Shown here one piece after another: positions 51,301 to 59,714 of a DNA stretch of 64,000 bases. The stretch's first letter is position 1. Each line of letters begins with the position of its first letter. The stretch is from Lentisphaeria bacterium UBA4640 (GTDB lineage Bacteria; Verrucomicrobiota; Lentisphaeria; Victivallales; UBA1829). The translations under genes and the position numbers were made by a program. The notes beneath the pieces are model-generated. The model worked only from the letters and a program-made list of their open reading frames with translations, did no database searches and was not told where the DNA came from. The stretch lies in assembly GCA_002405835.1 (NCBI GenBank), contig DHMO01000045.1, positions 124,001 to 188,000 of the forward strand. The letters run 5' to 3'.

Positions 51301-52348
51301 AAATTTTCTCCGTGTCTTTCAGCGTTTCCCTTGTGATGTGAATGGAAATTTTGCGCAGGGACGCCGGATGCTTCCGGAAGGTTCCCCGGTACAGAAACAT
51401 CCCGTCCGCAGTGACCTCCGGTTTGTCAAGTTTGATGGTGACTTTGCTGCCGTCTTCTGCGATGAGGTTGAGCCAGAACGGAATGTTGACGGAAAGTTTT
51501 GCGCGGAAGCCGAGCGTTCCCTGCGGGACTTTTGAGAGATCGAGACAGCGGTTGAGCAGATCGGTGTAAAGTTCGAAGATGACGAGACGTCCGCTCTGTT
51601 TCGGATTGCGCTTGAGTGTGAATCCGCCGGGCTGCATGTTTCCTTCGGGAGAGTAGCCGATGAAGCGGTTCTTCCACGGGCGCTGCGCCGGGGCGAAGGG
51701 GAGGAAGAGCGCGTGTTTTCCGGCGGACGGAGCCACGGTCTTTTGAGTTTCCGTCTGCTGTTTGACGACATTTCCGGTTGTGAGAAGGATATCGTCGAAG
51801 AACGCCTCTCCGGTGCTGTTGAAGTTGTTTGCACAGTAGAGAACGGCGCGCAGATCGGCTGCGTTTTCCGGAATTTTCAGACGGGCGAGAAGGTGGGTCC
51901 ATCCGGTCGGTTCCGCCGTGTCGATCCAGTCCGCCGCGAAGAAACGCTGTTTGTCCGCAGTCCAGCATTCGATGCCGAGTCCGACTTTTTTCGGAGCGCT
52001 TGCGCGGACCTGCTTGACCCATCCGGACATGGTCAGGATTTTCCCCGCGAACCGTTTTGCCTCCTGCGGAGAGAAACGGTAATAGAGAACGTTGTTGAGG
52101 CGTCCCGGGTTGGTGTCTTTGATGTGGAGCGAGAAATTGCCGGAGTGCTTTTCCGCGGAGGACTGACCGAGAAATTCGAATTCTCCGCCTCCTTTGGTTT
52201 TCTGAATGCTCCATCGCCAGGGGCTGTCGGTTGGGAATCCGGATTCAGCGTCCCAGGTTTCAAAGCCGGGATTGTTCCAGAGATTCGGGGCGGGATTCGC
52301 AGCCGCGATGAGCGGCAGAATCAGGAGTGATAAAATTTTGCGTTTCAT
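48386..52348 (-). CDS. Large secreted glycoside hydrolase (clan GH-A, GH42-like) with a carboxy-terminal shared module
   Basis: This 1320-residue exported enzyme has a signal peptide (KRKILSLLILPLIAAANPA). A CBM4/9-like jelly roll (about 22-192) and a second beta region (about 210-360) are followed by a TIM-barrel segment (about 400-800). Candidate acid/base Glu569 is in ELFNESVY and candidate nucleophile Glu734 is in INNEHYCW. A glutamine-amidotransferase-like trimerisation domain follows (about 850-980; ALVIPCAEYETDEAIDGIRK). Residues of about 1129-1320 form a module that is also found in the 1080-residue protein at 60.6 kb. The start at 52348 follows AAAGGG and lies 10 bases after the pseudopilin gene. 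The substrate is unknown; a beta-galactoside-like glycan is the best guess. Confidence 0.82.
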   Translation of the reverse strand: MKRKILSLLILPLIAAANPAPNLWNNPGFETWDAESGFPTDSPWRWSIQKTKGGGEFEFLGQSSAEKHSGNFSLHIKDTNPGRLNNVLYYRFSPQEAKRFAGKILTMSGWVKQVRASAPKKVGLGIECWTADKQRFFAADWIDTAEPTGWTHLLARLKIPENAADLRAVLYCANNFNSTGEAFFDDILLTTGNVVKQQTETQKTVAPSAGKHALFLPFAPAQRPWKNRFIGYSPEGNMQPGGFTLKRNPKQSGRLVIFELYTDLLNRCLDLSKVPQGTLGFRAKLSVNIPFWLNLIAEDGSKVTIKLDKPEVTADGMFLYRGTFRKHPASLRKISIHITRETLKDTEKISVSEIGLTAPENTPEPAFAASAWAENYIREYTEPMVVTDDGYQRPVIKDGTWFENGRCKFLLGPWIYNHNGDWRDPVRNNPLKIDHIAYRLGPGKELFDAMAFNSAQMSAAPKLPGQALYGLGIPWNTPEVEKNFSAFAAGFKGMSLVVDFAFSFDRDLAFQDPERRRAVDQRCGTWHTFVPACPEHPDGDRYYRDLMTGGTKILMKNKMNVGVYELFNESVYACQCSYNIRAFAAEMQKKYGSIESANKIWNTIFRNFGELAASTDLQQYPGLWVEWWHFLAKRYGEVLNRYRSLVRSIDKRPNVYFCEMLAIGQVWNTFMDYRIVADVMDVLAIEGGWRYGHSVSASPAAGMEAVVLDDGIHWYVCDFFAALAKGKKPVINNEHYCWRAENGLRVPSRRTDMTTSLWMEFMHGSSGNFTYVLDKRSGEYKTFEQAKKNVLHPSYKSSSLLNPYNWPPEELVGYRMFVDELEPYKEKLMPFPRTKAPTVAVYHSVTTLAMNQLVRGLDFRPRMLRWYSALLHNQYPVTFVFDNDLKRGLPSNIQALVIPCAEYETDEAIDGIRKFAERGGIVIADSAAFKFDSHHRKRSPISTNFTRLNSRDSASVKPLLERLAKHNVTRYGTLEALDGFGPLEKTDLQIIDRGDFKFIFLAGMNDSVPRHIRLRLNLNAAGEFHLSDPVRKHLLLPASGEKWNNTQLRSGIELILPPQERVILVLERTKAADLIPWHQTEVRKEFQSRRTEAERVLKNIRDAAERKRKMETEARIHRNAVPSKCETVDLRKFVNMHWRDEKGGDRRGGGFDQGSKDFSAIRPGRTLCAGVPFDLIDADRNNGKGLIVLAGRERDYFPAGVRGIPVNRKAKNLYFLHTMGWGAPEGETVLTYKIHYSDYTEISVSVRSKLEIAPWMDRHGVVLPKLAKIGLESTNPEGVISFQNFCWHNPHPEKTIRSIDILSACGGGVPAIAAISAEKE

Positions 52349-52358
52349 GATAACCCTT

Positions 52359-53138
52359 TCAGAATTTTTTGGTCGGGAAACGATTGACGGTGAACATATC
52401 GACGTCCGGCGCGGCTCCGCCGAGGTAATATTCGTATTGATCCGGCTTGAACAGGGTCGGGAAACGGAGGGACTGAACACCGCCGTCGGCGCGGGTGATG
52501 TTTCCGTTCATCCCGTGAACCCGCGCGGGACTTGCCTGATTCAGTGCATAGGCATAGCCGAGATAGGTCATGTCATTGCTTTTGTACATGCCGTCTTCCG
52601 TCAGATAGATTTTGGAGGAGGGCGCCTTGACCTGTCCGGTTTTTGCATGGAAGGCGGAAGATACAGTATCTCCGGCGGCCGTCGGAGCATATGCGAAATA
52701 GAGACGGTCTCCGCTGTTTGCCGGGAGGGAACCGAAGACGCCGGAGACGAGATAATTGAGCTGGTTGAGATTCTGGTCCGCGGCGTTTTTTGAATAGATC
52801 GGCGATGAGCAGCGGTAGACGGGCGCGAAGACTGCTGTTTTTGACTTTGCGCTGATTTTTGAATAGACCTCCGGCTTGATGTAGATGAGCGTTTCGCGCG
52901 GCCAGAGTCGGCTTGGCATGTAGTCGTCGTTGTCGCCGGTGTAGCTGAACACCGCGGTTCCGAGCTGTTTCATGTTTCCCGCACAGGTGATGGTCTGCGC
53001 TTTCATCCGGGCTGCGTTCAGAGCCGGCAGAAGCATTCCGGCGAGGATCGCGATGACGGCCACTGTTATGAGGAGCTCTATGAGGGTGAACCGGCATTTT
53101 GCCCTTCCGAAAATTGAATTTGGGTGATGTGCTTTCAT
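52359..53138 (-). CDS. Type II secretion/type IV pilin-like pseudopilin with H-x9-DG motif
   Basis: This 259-residue protein has a type III (prepilin) signal. A short basic leader ending in KCR is followed by FTLIELLITVAVIAILAGM, with the conserved Glu5. The position before the cleavage site is Arg rather than the usual Gly. The carboxy-terminal part contains H-x9-DG (His in RVHGMNG, then RADGG), the processing-associated motif of this family. It is expected to be inserted in the inner membrane and possibly assembled into a pseudopilus. It lies 10 bases upstream of a 1320-residue secreted hydrolase and six bases after a cytosolic GH-like gene, all in one operon. Confidence 0.85.
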   Translation of the reverse strand: MKAHHPNSIFGRAKCRFTLIELLITVAVIAILAGMLLPALNAARMKAQTITCAGNMKQLGTAVFSYTGDNDDYMPSRLWPRETLIYIKPEVYSKISAKSKTAVFAPVYRCSSPIYSKNAADQNLNQLNYLVSGVFGSLPANSGDRLYFAYAPTAAGDTVSSAFHAKTGQVKAPSSKIYLTEDGMYKSNDMTYLGYAYALNQASPARVHGMNGNITRADGGVQSLRFPTLFKPDQYEYYLGGAAPDVDMFTVNRFPTKKF

Positions 53139-53144
53139 GTTTTT

Positions 53145-55190
53145 TCAATCCTTTTTGGTTTGAGCTTTATTATTTGGAATGCGGCAGATGAGGTACGGCG
53201 CATTTTCCGGAACTTCGATGACGGTTTCTTTTCCGTTTTTCCGGATTTCCGGCTGCGGTCCGGTGAGCGGGGAAAAAACTTCGATTGCCGCTTCGCAGTT
53301 CAGCAGAATTTCCGAAGCGGTGTTCAGAGGAGTCGCTCCCGTGATCAGATGAACCCGCGAGCGGTGGAACCGGATGCGGTCCAGCTCCTCGTCAATTGCT
53401 GTTTCGTAATCGGCGGCGAGGAAATGGATGAGTGTATGCGTTGCGTTCCGGTAGCGGAATGCATAGAACCCGTTTGCAGAAAGTATTTCCGTTTCATCGC
53501 GCGGGAGAAGCGGACGGATTCTCTCGACAAGCTGTTTTCCCGTTTCCGGATGATCTGCGAGGGTGTCCGGATGCCAGAAGACGCCCGGTTCGGGTTCGGT
53601 CCACTTGCGTTCGTTCCGGAGCGGCGGAAAGTGATCGGGAATCCAGTTGAAGCCCTGAAAAAGCCGGGCTGTTTCCAGATGCGCCGGATATTCTCCTTCG
53701 AGATGCACGCCGGGAAGTCCGGAAGGTCCGGTCGCGAAGACCGTTCCTCCGTGTTTGACAAACTGGCGCAGAGCGAGAAGCTCCTGTTCCGTCAGCAGCA
53801 ATGTCCCGGGCAGAACGATTACGGAGAATTCCTCTGTGTTTTCCGGTATCCGGTGAATCATGTCCGGCGCGCAGGAGCTGGAGAAGAGCAGCGAGACGGC
53901 CGCGCGGAGTTCGCGTTCATAGTCGCGGCTGACACCCCAGCAGCTGTTGCTGCGTGTTTCATAAGAGAAGAAAATCGCAGTTTTCGAGACAGGAGTTCCT
54001 GTGAAAAGTTCCGGATGTTCCCGTTCGAAACGGAACGCTTTTGCCGCCGGTTCCGCATCCCCGGGGAGGGTGGCGAGAACGGAGTCGGGAAGGCCGAGTC
54101 TGCCCTTGAGCGTGGAGAACCAGCAGGAGGAACCGAGCGCTTTGTTGAGCGCCCAGATGATTCCGGCGGAGGCTTCGGTGAATCCGTAGCCCTGTCCGAT
54201 ACACGGAAGGTTCTGTTCCCGCGCGACTCTGCGGTGATACGCTGCTGCGACGACGCGGTCGGCGATGGTTGTGCAGGCGACTTCCGGATCGTGTTTCCAC
54301 GGCGGAGTGTCTCCGCACATTTCAAGGTGAACGAAATTGCATCCTCTGTTGAGCTGGAGAACATCCTGTGCGGAGGCGATCTGTCCGCCTCCGGTGGAGC
54401 CGGAGTTGCAGGTCATGAGCGGGTAAGCGGGCGAGGGGAGGACGGCGCGGATTTTTTCCGCGACAAGCCCGGTCTGTTCAAACCGCATGGCAATGTAGGC
54501 TTTCCAGTCCGGATTTTCAAAATTCCCCCAGAATTCAGCGTTTGCCGCATCGGGCAGATCATATCCGAATCGTTCGCGGAAGAGCTTGCGGCAGCAGGGA
54601 CATGCACATATTTCAAAGCCTTTGAAATAGAGCGTGTCATCGCTCATCAGCCCGTCGATCCCGGTATCGCGAATCAGTTTTTTGAGATAGAGCAGGTAAG
54701 AATCCATAAACGCGGGGTTGTTCCAGCAGAAGGATTCTGCGGAGTAGCCGGAATGCCAGTGCGGTTTTCCGGTGAGAACATCAATCTGCCGCCAGTCGTT
54801 GAGCTTGTATCCGTTGAACATCCACGATTCGGCGGCTTCACGGCTGGGGGAGAACGGGAGGTGCGGCCCCTGATGAAGAATGGTGCGGCGCATTTCTTCG
54901 CGATTGGAGTAGCGGTGAATCAGAACGGCGGAGTGATGATCCCAGAACCGGATGCCGCGTTTGTGGAGTTCCTCTGCAACGGCCGCCATGTAGTCGTGAA
55001 GGATTTCCCAGTACGGAAGAAAATCCCAGCGGAAATGTGCTCCGAAGACTGTAGCCGTGTTGACTGCGGCCTCGGCCATCTCGTCGGCGCGTCGGCGGAT
55101 GCGGTCCATATTGTCCGGAGACGGCCAGTTGAGGTCTTCCCAGCGGATCCACCAGCTGACCATGCGGAGCGCTCTGTTTTCTTTGTCCAT
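53145..55190 (-). CDS. Glycoside-hydrolase-like protein of unassigned family (cytosolic)
   Basis: This 681-residue protein starts MDKENRALRM and has a TIM-barrel-like half. It contains ATVFGAHFRWDFLPYW, GIRFWDHHSAVLI, TGIDGLMSDDTLYFKGFE, a CPCC cysteine cluster and FVHLEMCGD. A glutamine-amidotransferase-like domain follows (about 420-540; FSVIVLPGTLLLTEQELLAL), as in GH42-type enzymes. I cannot name the family. The start at 55190 is chosen because a perfect promoter places transcription initiation near 55240, so a longer reading from 55241 would have no leader. It lacks a signal peptide and heads the operon with the pseudopilin and the large secreted hydrolase. Confidence 0.7.
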   Translation of the reverse strand: MDKENRALRMVSWWIRWEDLNWPSPDNMDRIRRRADEMAEAAVNTATVFGAHFRWDFLPYWEILHDYMAAVAEELHKRGIRFWDHHSAVLIHRYSNREEMRRTILHQGPHLPFSPSREAAESWMFNGYKLNDWRQIDVLTGKPHWHSGYSAESFCWNNPAFMDSYLLYLKKLIRDTGIDGLMSDDTLYFKGFEICACPCCRKLFRERFGYDLPDAANAEFWGNFENPDWKAYIAMRFEQTGLVAEKIRAVLPSPAYPLMTCNSGSTGGGQIASAQDVLQLNRGCNFVHLEMCGDTPPWKHDPEVACTTIADRVVAAAYHRRVAREQNLPCIGQGYGFTEASAGIIWALNKALGSSCWFSTLKGRLGLPDSVLATLPGDAEPAAKAFRFEREHPELFTGTPVSKTAIFFSYETRSNSCWGVSRDYERELRAAVSLLFSSSCAPDMIHRIPENTEEFSVIVLPGTLLLTEQELLALRQFVKHGGTVFATGPSGLPGVHLEGEYPAHLETARLFQGFNWIPDHFPPLRNERKWTEPEPGVFWHPDTLADHPETGKQLVERIRPLLPRDETEILSANGFYAFRYRNATHTLIHFLAADYETAIDEELDRIRFHRSRVHLITGATPLNTASEILLNCEAAIEVFSPLTGPQPEIRKNGKETVIEVPENAPYLICRIPNNKAQTKKD

Positions 55191-55246
55191 TCTGTCCCTG
55201 TCCTCTGTTTTAATTTTGCTTTCGGTCCAGTGTCGGTCCACTTTTA

Positions 55247-55275
55247 ATTATACACTGAAACCGCTGATTTGTCAA
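55247..55275 (-). promoter_or_regulatory. Consensus sigma-70 promoter of the GH-like/pseudopilin/hydrolase operon
   Basis: On the minus strand, TTGACA and TATAAT are both perfect and separated by 17 bases. Initiation is expected near 55240, which supports a translational start at 55190. The remainder of the 283-base divergent gap up to 55473 is AT-rich and shows no clear promoter for the plus-strand gene. Confidence 0.85.
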
Positions 55276-55473
55276 GAGGTGGAACGGAAAAAAGACCAAA
55301 AAATTTTTAAGAGACTGTTTTTTCCGGAGCTGTATTGATTTCCGTATGGAATCCGCAGGAGAAAATTTTCAGAGCTATGAAAAACCTTAATTGTTGTTTC
55401 ATTCAGTGGAAAAAAAAGCGGAGAATGCTAAAATATAGATGGTGAAGAACCGGTAAAGAACAGGAAGCTGCAG

Positions 55474-58452
55474 ATGACTCAACAGATTACATACCGTGGA
55501 TTGCCGTTCTGGTCGTGGAACGGGAAACTTGAAGAAAAAGAACTGCGCCGCCAGATCCGGATTTTCAGGGAGATGGGGTTCGGCGGATTCTTCATTCATG
55601 CCCGGACGGGGCTTGCAACCGATTATCTCGGCAAAGAGTGGTTCGATGCACTGAAAATCTCCGTCGACGAGGCGCGGAAAGTCGGGATTCAGCCGTGGCT
55701 CTATGACGAGGACCGCTATGCTTCCGGTTCCGGAGCGGGGGAAATCGGGAAAAACATTCATTATCGCCGCCGTTCCGTTGAAGTCGATGTGCTGGATGAG
55801 CCGGAATACCGTGCAGATGATCTCGCGTGGTTCGCCGGAAAGCTCTCCGGAAGTTCGCTCTCCGTTGCACGGCGTCTGAAGACGGGGGCGGTTTTGAGAC
55901 CGGGCGAATCATTCCTGCGTTTTTATGTGAAATTTGCGGAGCCCGATTCCTGGAACAACGGCGGATATTATTCCGATATGATGAATCCGGATGCCATGCG
56001 TGAATTCATCCGCATGACGCATGAACGGTATGCCGCGGAGTTGGGAGAGCTGTTCGGAAGCGTCATTCCCGGGCTTTTCACCGATGAACCGAACTGTTCG
56101 ACATGGACCGAAAACATGGAACAGAAATTTGAAGCGCGTTACGGCGTGTCGCTGCTGGATTATCTGCCCGAGCTCTTCTTTGAAGTCGATGGATGCGAAT
56201 GTTCAAAAATCCGCTGGCAGATGGCGAATCTGCGAGCGGAACTGCTGGAATCGGCATTCGCCGTTCCGGTTTCGGTGTGGTGCCGGAAGCACGGACTGCT
56301 TTACACCGGACACGTTTTCGGAGAGGAAAACACGGTTACACAGACGAAAAACACGGGATGCGTCATGCGGTTTGTGCGGCATATGGACATTCCCGGACTC
56401 GACGTGCTCAGCGATCACCAGCTGATTTATGAGGCTGTGCTGCAGACGGCGTCCGTTGCGCGTCAGAACGGAACATCGCGCGTGCTGAGTGAATCGTTCG
56501 CCGGATCCGGGTGGGATCTGCCGCTTTTTGCGCAGAAAGCGGGAATGGACTGGCAATATGCGCTGGGAGTCACGGTTTTCTGCGTGCATCATGCGTTTTA
56601 CACTCTGCGCGGCGAAGCGAAACGGGATTTCCCGCCGGGAATCTCTTTCCAGTCTCCGTACTGGAAACAGGAAAAATATTTGCAGGATTACTCGGAGCGT
56701 CTCGGCCGATTGCTTGCGGAGGGCGATGCGGTGCGTCCGCTGCTCGTGGTTCATCCGCTGGAATCGACCTGGTTCTGGAAGCCTCTGGATGCTTATTCGC
56801 GGAAGGACCGCGAGACGGAGACGCGCCGTCTGCCGCGTCTCCGCAATGCGCTGCTCCGGGCCGGAATCGGATTTGATTACGGTGACGAGCTTATGATGGC
56901 GGAAAGCGGTTCCGCGGAGAACGGACAGTTCCGGATCGGGAAGGCTGAGTACCGGGCTGTTCTTGTGCCGGAACTCCGGACAATCCGCGGCACAACGCTT
57001 GTTCTGCTGGAACGGTTTGCGGATTCCGGCGGAACGGTTTTCCATACCGGTCCGGTTCCGCAGTATCTTGATTGCGTGGAATCCGGAGAGCCTCAGCTGG
57101 TTTACCGGAAGTTCATTCCCGTTGACCTTGATTCCATTTCCGGCAAACTTGAAGATCAGAAAACAGTGATGATCCGGGGATCGGAGAATGAAAACGTGGA
57201 ACCGATTCTGTTCCGGGAGGTGAAACACGGTTCCGGCACGCGGCTCTTCCTCTGCAACACCGGCTGTCCGCTTCCTCTGGATACGGATATGAACTGCAGG
57301 AGCGCGGAGGAACGGAATCTTGTTTTTCCGCGTGTGACGGTTCGCTGGAAGGGCGTACCGGAGCTGCCTCCTGCGGAACTCGATCTTCTGACCGGAATGA
57401 GATATGCGGTTGATGCGGAGTTTGAGAACGGCTGGTGGCGGTTTGAGACTTCGTTCGGACGGCTTGCTTCGCGCATGTTTGTGACGGAACCGGGAGCATC
57501 CGCGGAGCGTCCGCCGGAGCTGAACGGAACGGAGCGGCCCGCGGCGGTTCTGCCGGGACCGACACGAATTCAGCTTGATGAACCGAATGTGCTCCCACTG
57601 GATTTTGCAGAATATTCGGTCAACGGAGAGCCTTTCCGCTACGATTATATCTGCAGTATCGATTCGGTACTCCGCCGTAGACTCGGTCTGCTGGAACGCG
57701 GACCGGAGATGGTGCAGCCGTGGAAGTGGAAGTATCTTCAGGAGAACTCGCGTTCCGCCGGGCTTTGTCTGCGTTACCGTTTTCAGGTGCGCACGGTTCC
57801 GGCGGAGCTTGCGCTTGCTCTGGAGGAGCGGAAAGAATACAAAATCCGTGTGAACGGTTCGCTTATTGAAGCTCCGGCGGAGGGCTGGTGGTGCGATCCA
57901 GCGTTTGAAAAAGTCCGGATCCCGCACGAATTTCTGAAAACCGGAGAGAATGTTCTGGAACTGCAATGTGCGTTTCATGGAGGCATGAGCGGACTCGAAG
58001 CGGTCTATCTGCTGGGCGATTTCAGCGTCGTTGAGGATGAATTGACTTCTCCGGTGCGGATGCTGAATTATGGCGACTGGGGACTGCAGGGGCTTCCGTA
58101 CTACGCTGGAAATGTCTCCTGCTTTTTTGATTTTGAATGGAATGCCGCATCCTCCGCTGTTTTCCTCCGGATTCCGGAGTGGAAAGGGACAGCTCTTGCT
58201 GTTTCAGTGAACGGGTGCGAAGCGCTGCCTGTTTTGCCGGAATGGAACGGACTGAATGTTTCCCCGTATCTGAAAAATGGCTGCAACTCATTGGAAATCA
58301 AAATATTCGGAAGCCGCAGGAATGCGCTTGGACCTCTCGGCGGTGAAAGGGGACCGCTGCTGTGTCCGGGAGATTTCAGATACGGCGATCCGGTGGAACG
58401 CAGACAGAAAGCGTATGGACTGCTGAGCCCGGCCGTTCTGCTTGCCCGTTGA
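55474..58452 (+). CDS. GH106-like glycoside hydrolase (alpha-L-rhamnosidase-type, cytosolic)
   Basis: This 992-residue protein has an amino-terminal region (PFWSWNGKLEEKELRRQI, then MGFGGFFIHARTGL) that matches the start of GH106 alpha-L-rhamnosidases and related large hydrolases. A barrel follows with LFTDEPNCSTW, YTGHVFGEEN and LSESFAGSGWDLPL, and the carboxy-terminal half (about 500-992) is mostly beta sandwich. No signal peptide is present. AGGAAG lies before the ATG. The gene stands alone and is divergent from the 681-residue GH-like gene. The alpha-rhamnosidase activity is inferred from the amino-terminal family signature only. Confidence 0.75.
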   Translation: MTQQITYRGLPFWSWNGKLEEKELRRQIRIFREMGFGGFFIHARTGLATDYLGKEWFDALKISVDEARKVGIQPWLYDEDRYASGSGAGEIGKNIHYRRRSVEVDVLDEPEYRADDLAWFAGKLSGSSLSVARRLKTGAVLRPGESFLRFYVKFAEPDSWNNGGYYSDMMNPDAMREFIRMTHERYAAELGELFGSVIPGLFTDEPNCSTWTENMEQKFEARYGVSLLDYLPELFFEVDGCECSKIRWQMANLRAELLESAFAVPVSVWCRKHGLLYTGHVFGEENTVTQTKNTGCVMRFVRHMDIPGLDVLSDHQLIYEAVLQTASVARQNGTSRVLSESFAGSGWDLPLFAQKAGMDWQYALGVTVFCVHHAFYTLRGEAKRDFPPGISFQSPYWKQEKYLQDYSERLGRLLAEGDAVRPLLVVHPLESTWFWKPLDAYSRKDRETETRRLPRLRNALLRAGIGFDYGDELMMAESGSAENGQFRIGKAEYRAVLVPELRTIRGTTLVLLERFADSGGTVFHTGPVPQYLDCVESGEPQLVYRKFIPVDLDSISGKLEDQKTVMIRGSENENVEPILFREVKHGSGTRLFLCNTGCPLPLDTDMNCRSAEERNLVFPRVTVRWKGVPELPPAELDLLTGMRYAVDAEFENGWWRFETSFGRLASRMFVTEPGASAERPPELNGTERPAAVLPGPTRIQLDEPNVLPLDFAEYSVNGEPFRYDYICSIDSVLRRRLGLLERGPEMVQPWKWKYLQENSRSAGLCLRYRFQVRTVPAELALALEERKEYKIRVNGSLIEAPAEGWWCDPAFEKVRIPHEFLKTGENVLELQCAFHGGMSGLEAVYLLGDFSVVEDELTSPVRMLNYGDWGLQGLPYYAGNVSCFFDFEWNAASSAVFLRIPEWKGTALAVSVNGCEALPVLPEWNGLNVSPYLKNGCNSLEIKIFGSRRNALGPLGGERGPLLCPGDFRYGDPVERRQKAYGLLSPAVLLAR

Positions 58453-58502
58453 GGGAAATATTTCTTTTACTGAAAATGATAGTGAATATATTGTTTTTAG
58501 TA

Positions 58503-58531
58503 TTGACAAACGGAGCGTTCTGTTGTATAAT
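58503..58531 (+). promoter_or_regulatory. Consensus sigma-70 promoter of the XylR-type regulator
   Basis: TTGACA and TATAAT are both perfect with a 17-base spacer. Initiation near 58538 places the ATG at 58540 without a leader and supports the downstream start at 58558. Confidence 0.85.
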
Positions 58532-58557
58532 ATAGCCGAATGACAAGGAACGCAACG

Positions 58558-59682
58558 ATGATCGCAAAAGAAAGAAAAACGGTTCTGCTGGCATTGAGCT
58601 GGCACTTTGAAGCTCTGGTGCGGGGCGTAATCGCCTACGCCAGGGAACATGGCTGGCATCTGGTCTTTCTGCGCGGTCATGCGGAAGAGGGACTCAAGCG
58701 CTGGCGGGGCGACGGGGTGATTACAAGTCTTCCCGCAAATCAGATGACCTGCCGGGCGTGGCACAACATCAGAATAGTCTCGCTGGTTCCGCTGAAAGGC
58801 GAGCCGCTGAAGTGCTCCGTAGTGCGGGAAAACGATTATGAAATCGGACGGATCGCGGCGGAATATTTCATCCGTCAGGGGCACACCAATTTCGCCGTTT
58901 ACAGCGACACCGGGCGGATGGAAGGTTTCCGCGACACGCTCCGGAAGAACGGTTTCCAGTGTTCCATGCTGCGTCCGCAGAACTGGATCTGGCGCAATGA
59001 AGCGCGGATTCTGGAGTGGCTCGGCTCTCTTCCGAAACCGGTTGCTCTGCTGGCGGAAAACGACTGGGACGCATCGGAAATCTTCAATATCGCGGAGCGG
59101 AACGGTGTTGCGGTTCCCTCGGAACTCTCCATCCTCGGAGTGGGCAATGACCGGCTGATCTGCATGACGCCGATTATTCCGCTCTCCAGCGTGAACAGCC
59201 GTCTGTATGCGGTCGGCCGCCGCGCCGCGCAGGAACTTGATGAACTGCTGGAAGGCAAGCCGGAGGCGGAAGAGACCATCACCGTTCCTCCCGATCCGAT
59301 GATTGTGGAGCGGAAAAGCACAGACTTTCTTGCCGTGGAAGAGCCGCGCGTGATGCGGATCGTGAACTATCTGAAGGAGAGCGATGCGGGAACGCTGATT
59401 TCCGTCAAGGATCTGGCGCAGAAGTTCTATGTTTCGGAATCGGCGCTTTACAAACTTTTTGTTCAGCATCTGAATCTTTCTCCGAAGCAGTTTCTTGCGG
59501 AGCTGCGGCTGAAACATGCCTGCGAGCTTCTTCTCTCGGAAAATCTGACCATGGCCGCGGTCGCCGCCCAGAGCGGATTTCCGACGGCGTGCGCGCTTTT
59601 TACCGCGTTCCGCACCCGTTTTCATCTTTCGCCCGGCGAGTGGCGGAAACAGAATCTGGAAGCGAACCGTCAATACGCATGA
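58558..59682 (+). CDS. XylR-type regulator: LacI-like sensor fused to an AraC DNA-binding domain
   Basis: This 374-residue protein has an amino-terminal periplasmic-binding-protein-like sensor (about 10-255; VRENDYEIGRIAAEYFIRQG, LLAENDWDASEIFNIAERNG, ILGVGNDRLICMTPIIPLSS) and a carboxy-terminal AraC double helix-turn-helix (about 265-365; SVKDLAQKFYVSESALYKLF, MAAVAAQSGFPTACALFTAF). This is the architecture of E. coli XylR, which binds a free sugar and activates transcription. The start at 58558 follows AAGGA by eight bases. It lies just upstream of the pseudopilin-hydrolase pair on the same strand and is its probable regulator. Confidence 0.9.
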   Translation: MIAKERKTVLLALSWHFEALVRGVIAYAREHGWHLVFLRGHAEEGLKRWRGDGVITSLPANQMTCRAWHNIRIVSLVPLKGEPLKCSVVRENDYEIGRIAAEYFIRQGHTNFAVYSDTGRMEGFRDTLRKNGFQCSMLRPQNWIWRNEARILEWLGSLPKPVALLAENDWDASEIFNIAERNGVAVPSELSILGVGNDRLICMTPIIPLSSVNSRLYAVGRRAAQELDELLEGKPEAEETITVPPDPMIVERKSTDFLAVEEPRVMRIVNYLKESDAGTLISVKDLAQKFYVSESALYKLFVQHLNLSPKQFLAELRLKHACELLLSENLTMAAVAAQSGFPTACALFTAFRTRFHLSPGEWRKQNLEANRQYA

Positions 59683-59714
59683 TAAACATAAAAACAAAAA
59701 ACAGAAAGGCGCGG

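Noticed and set aside
53124..55247. A 707-codon plus-strand frame opposite the 681-residue GH-like gene
   Set aside because: No ribosome binding site or domain was seen. It starts in the pseudopilin leader and ends in a promoter, and the minus-strand protein has coherent barrel and amidotransferase-like segments.
55276..55473. A promoter for the GH106-like gene from TTGTTT near 55391 and TAAAAT near 55430
   Set aside because: The spacing is far from 16-18 bases and no better pair was found, so no site was annotated.
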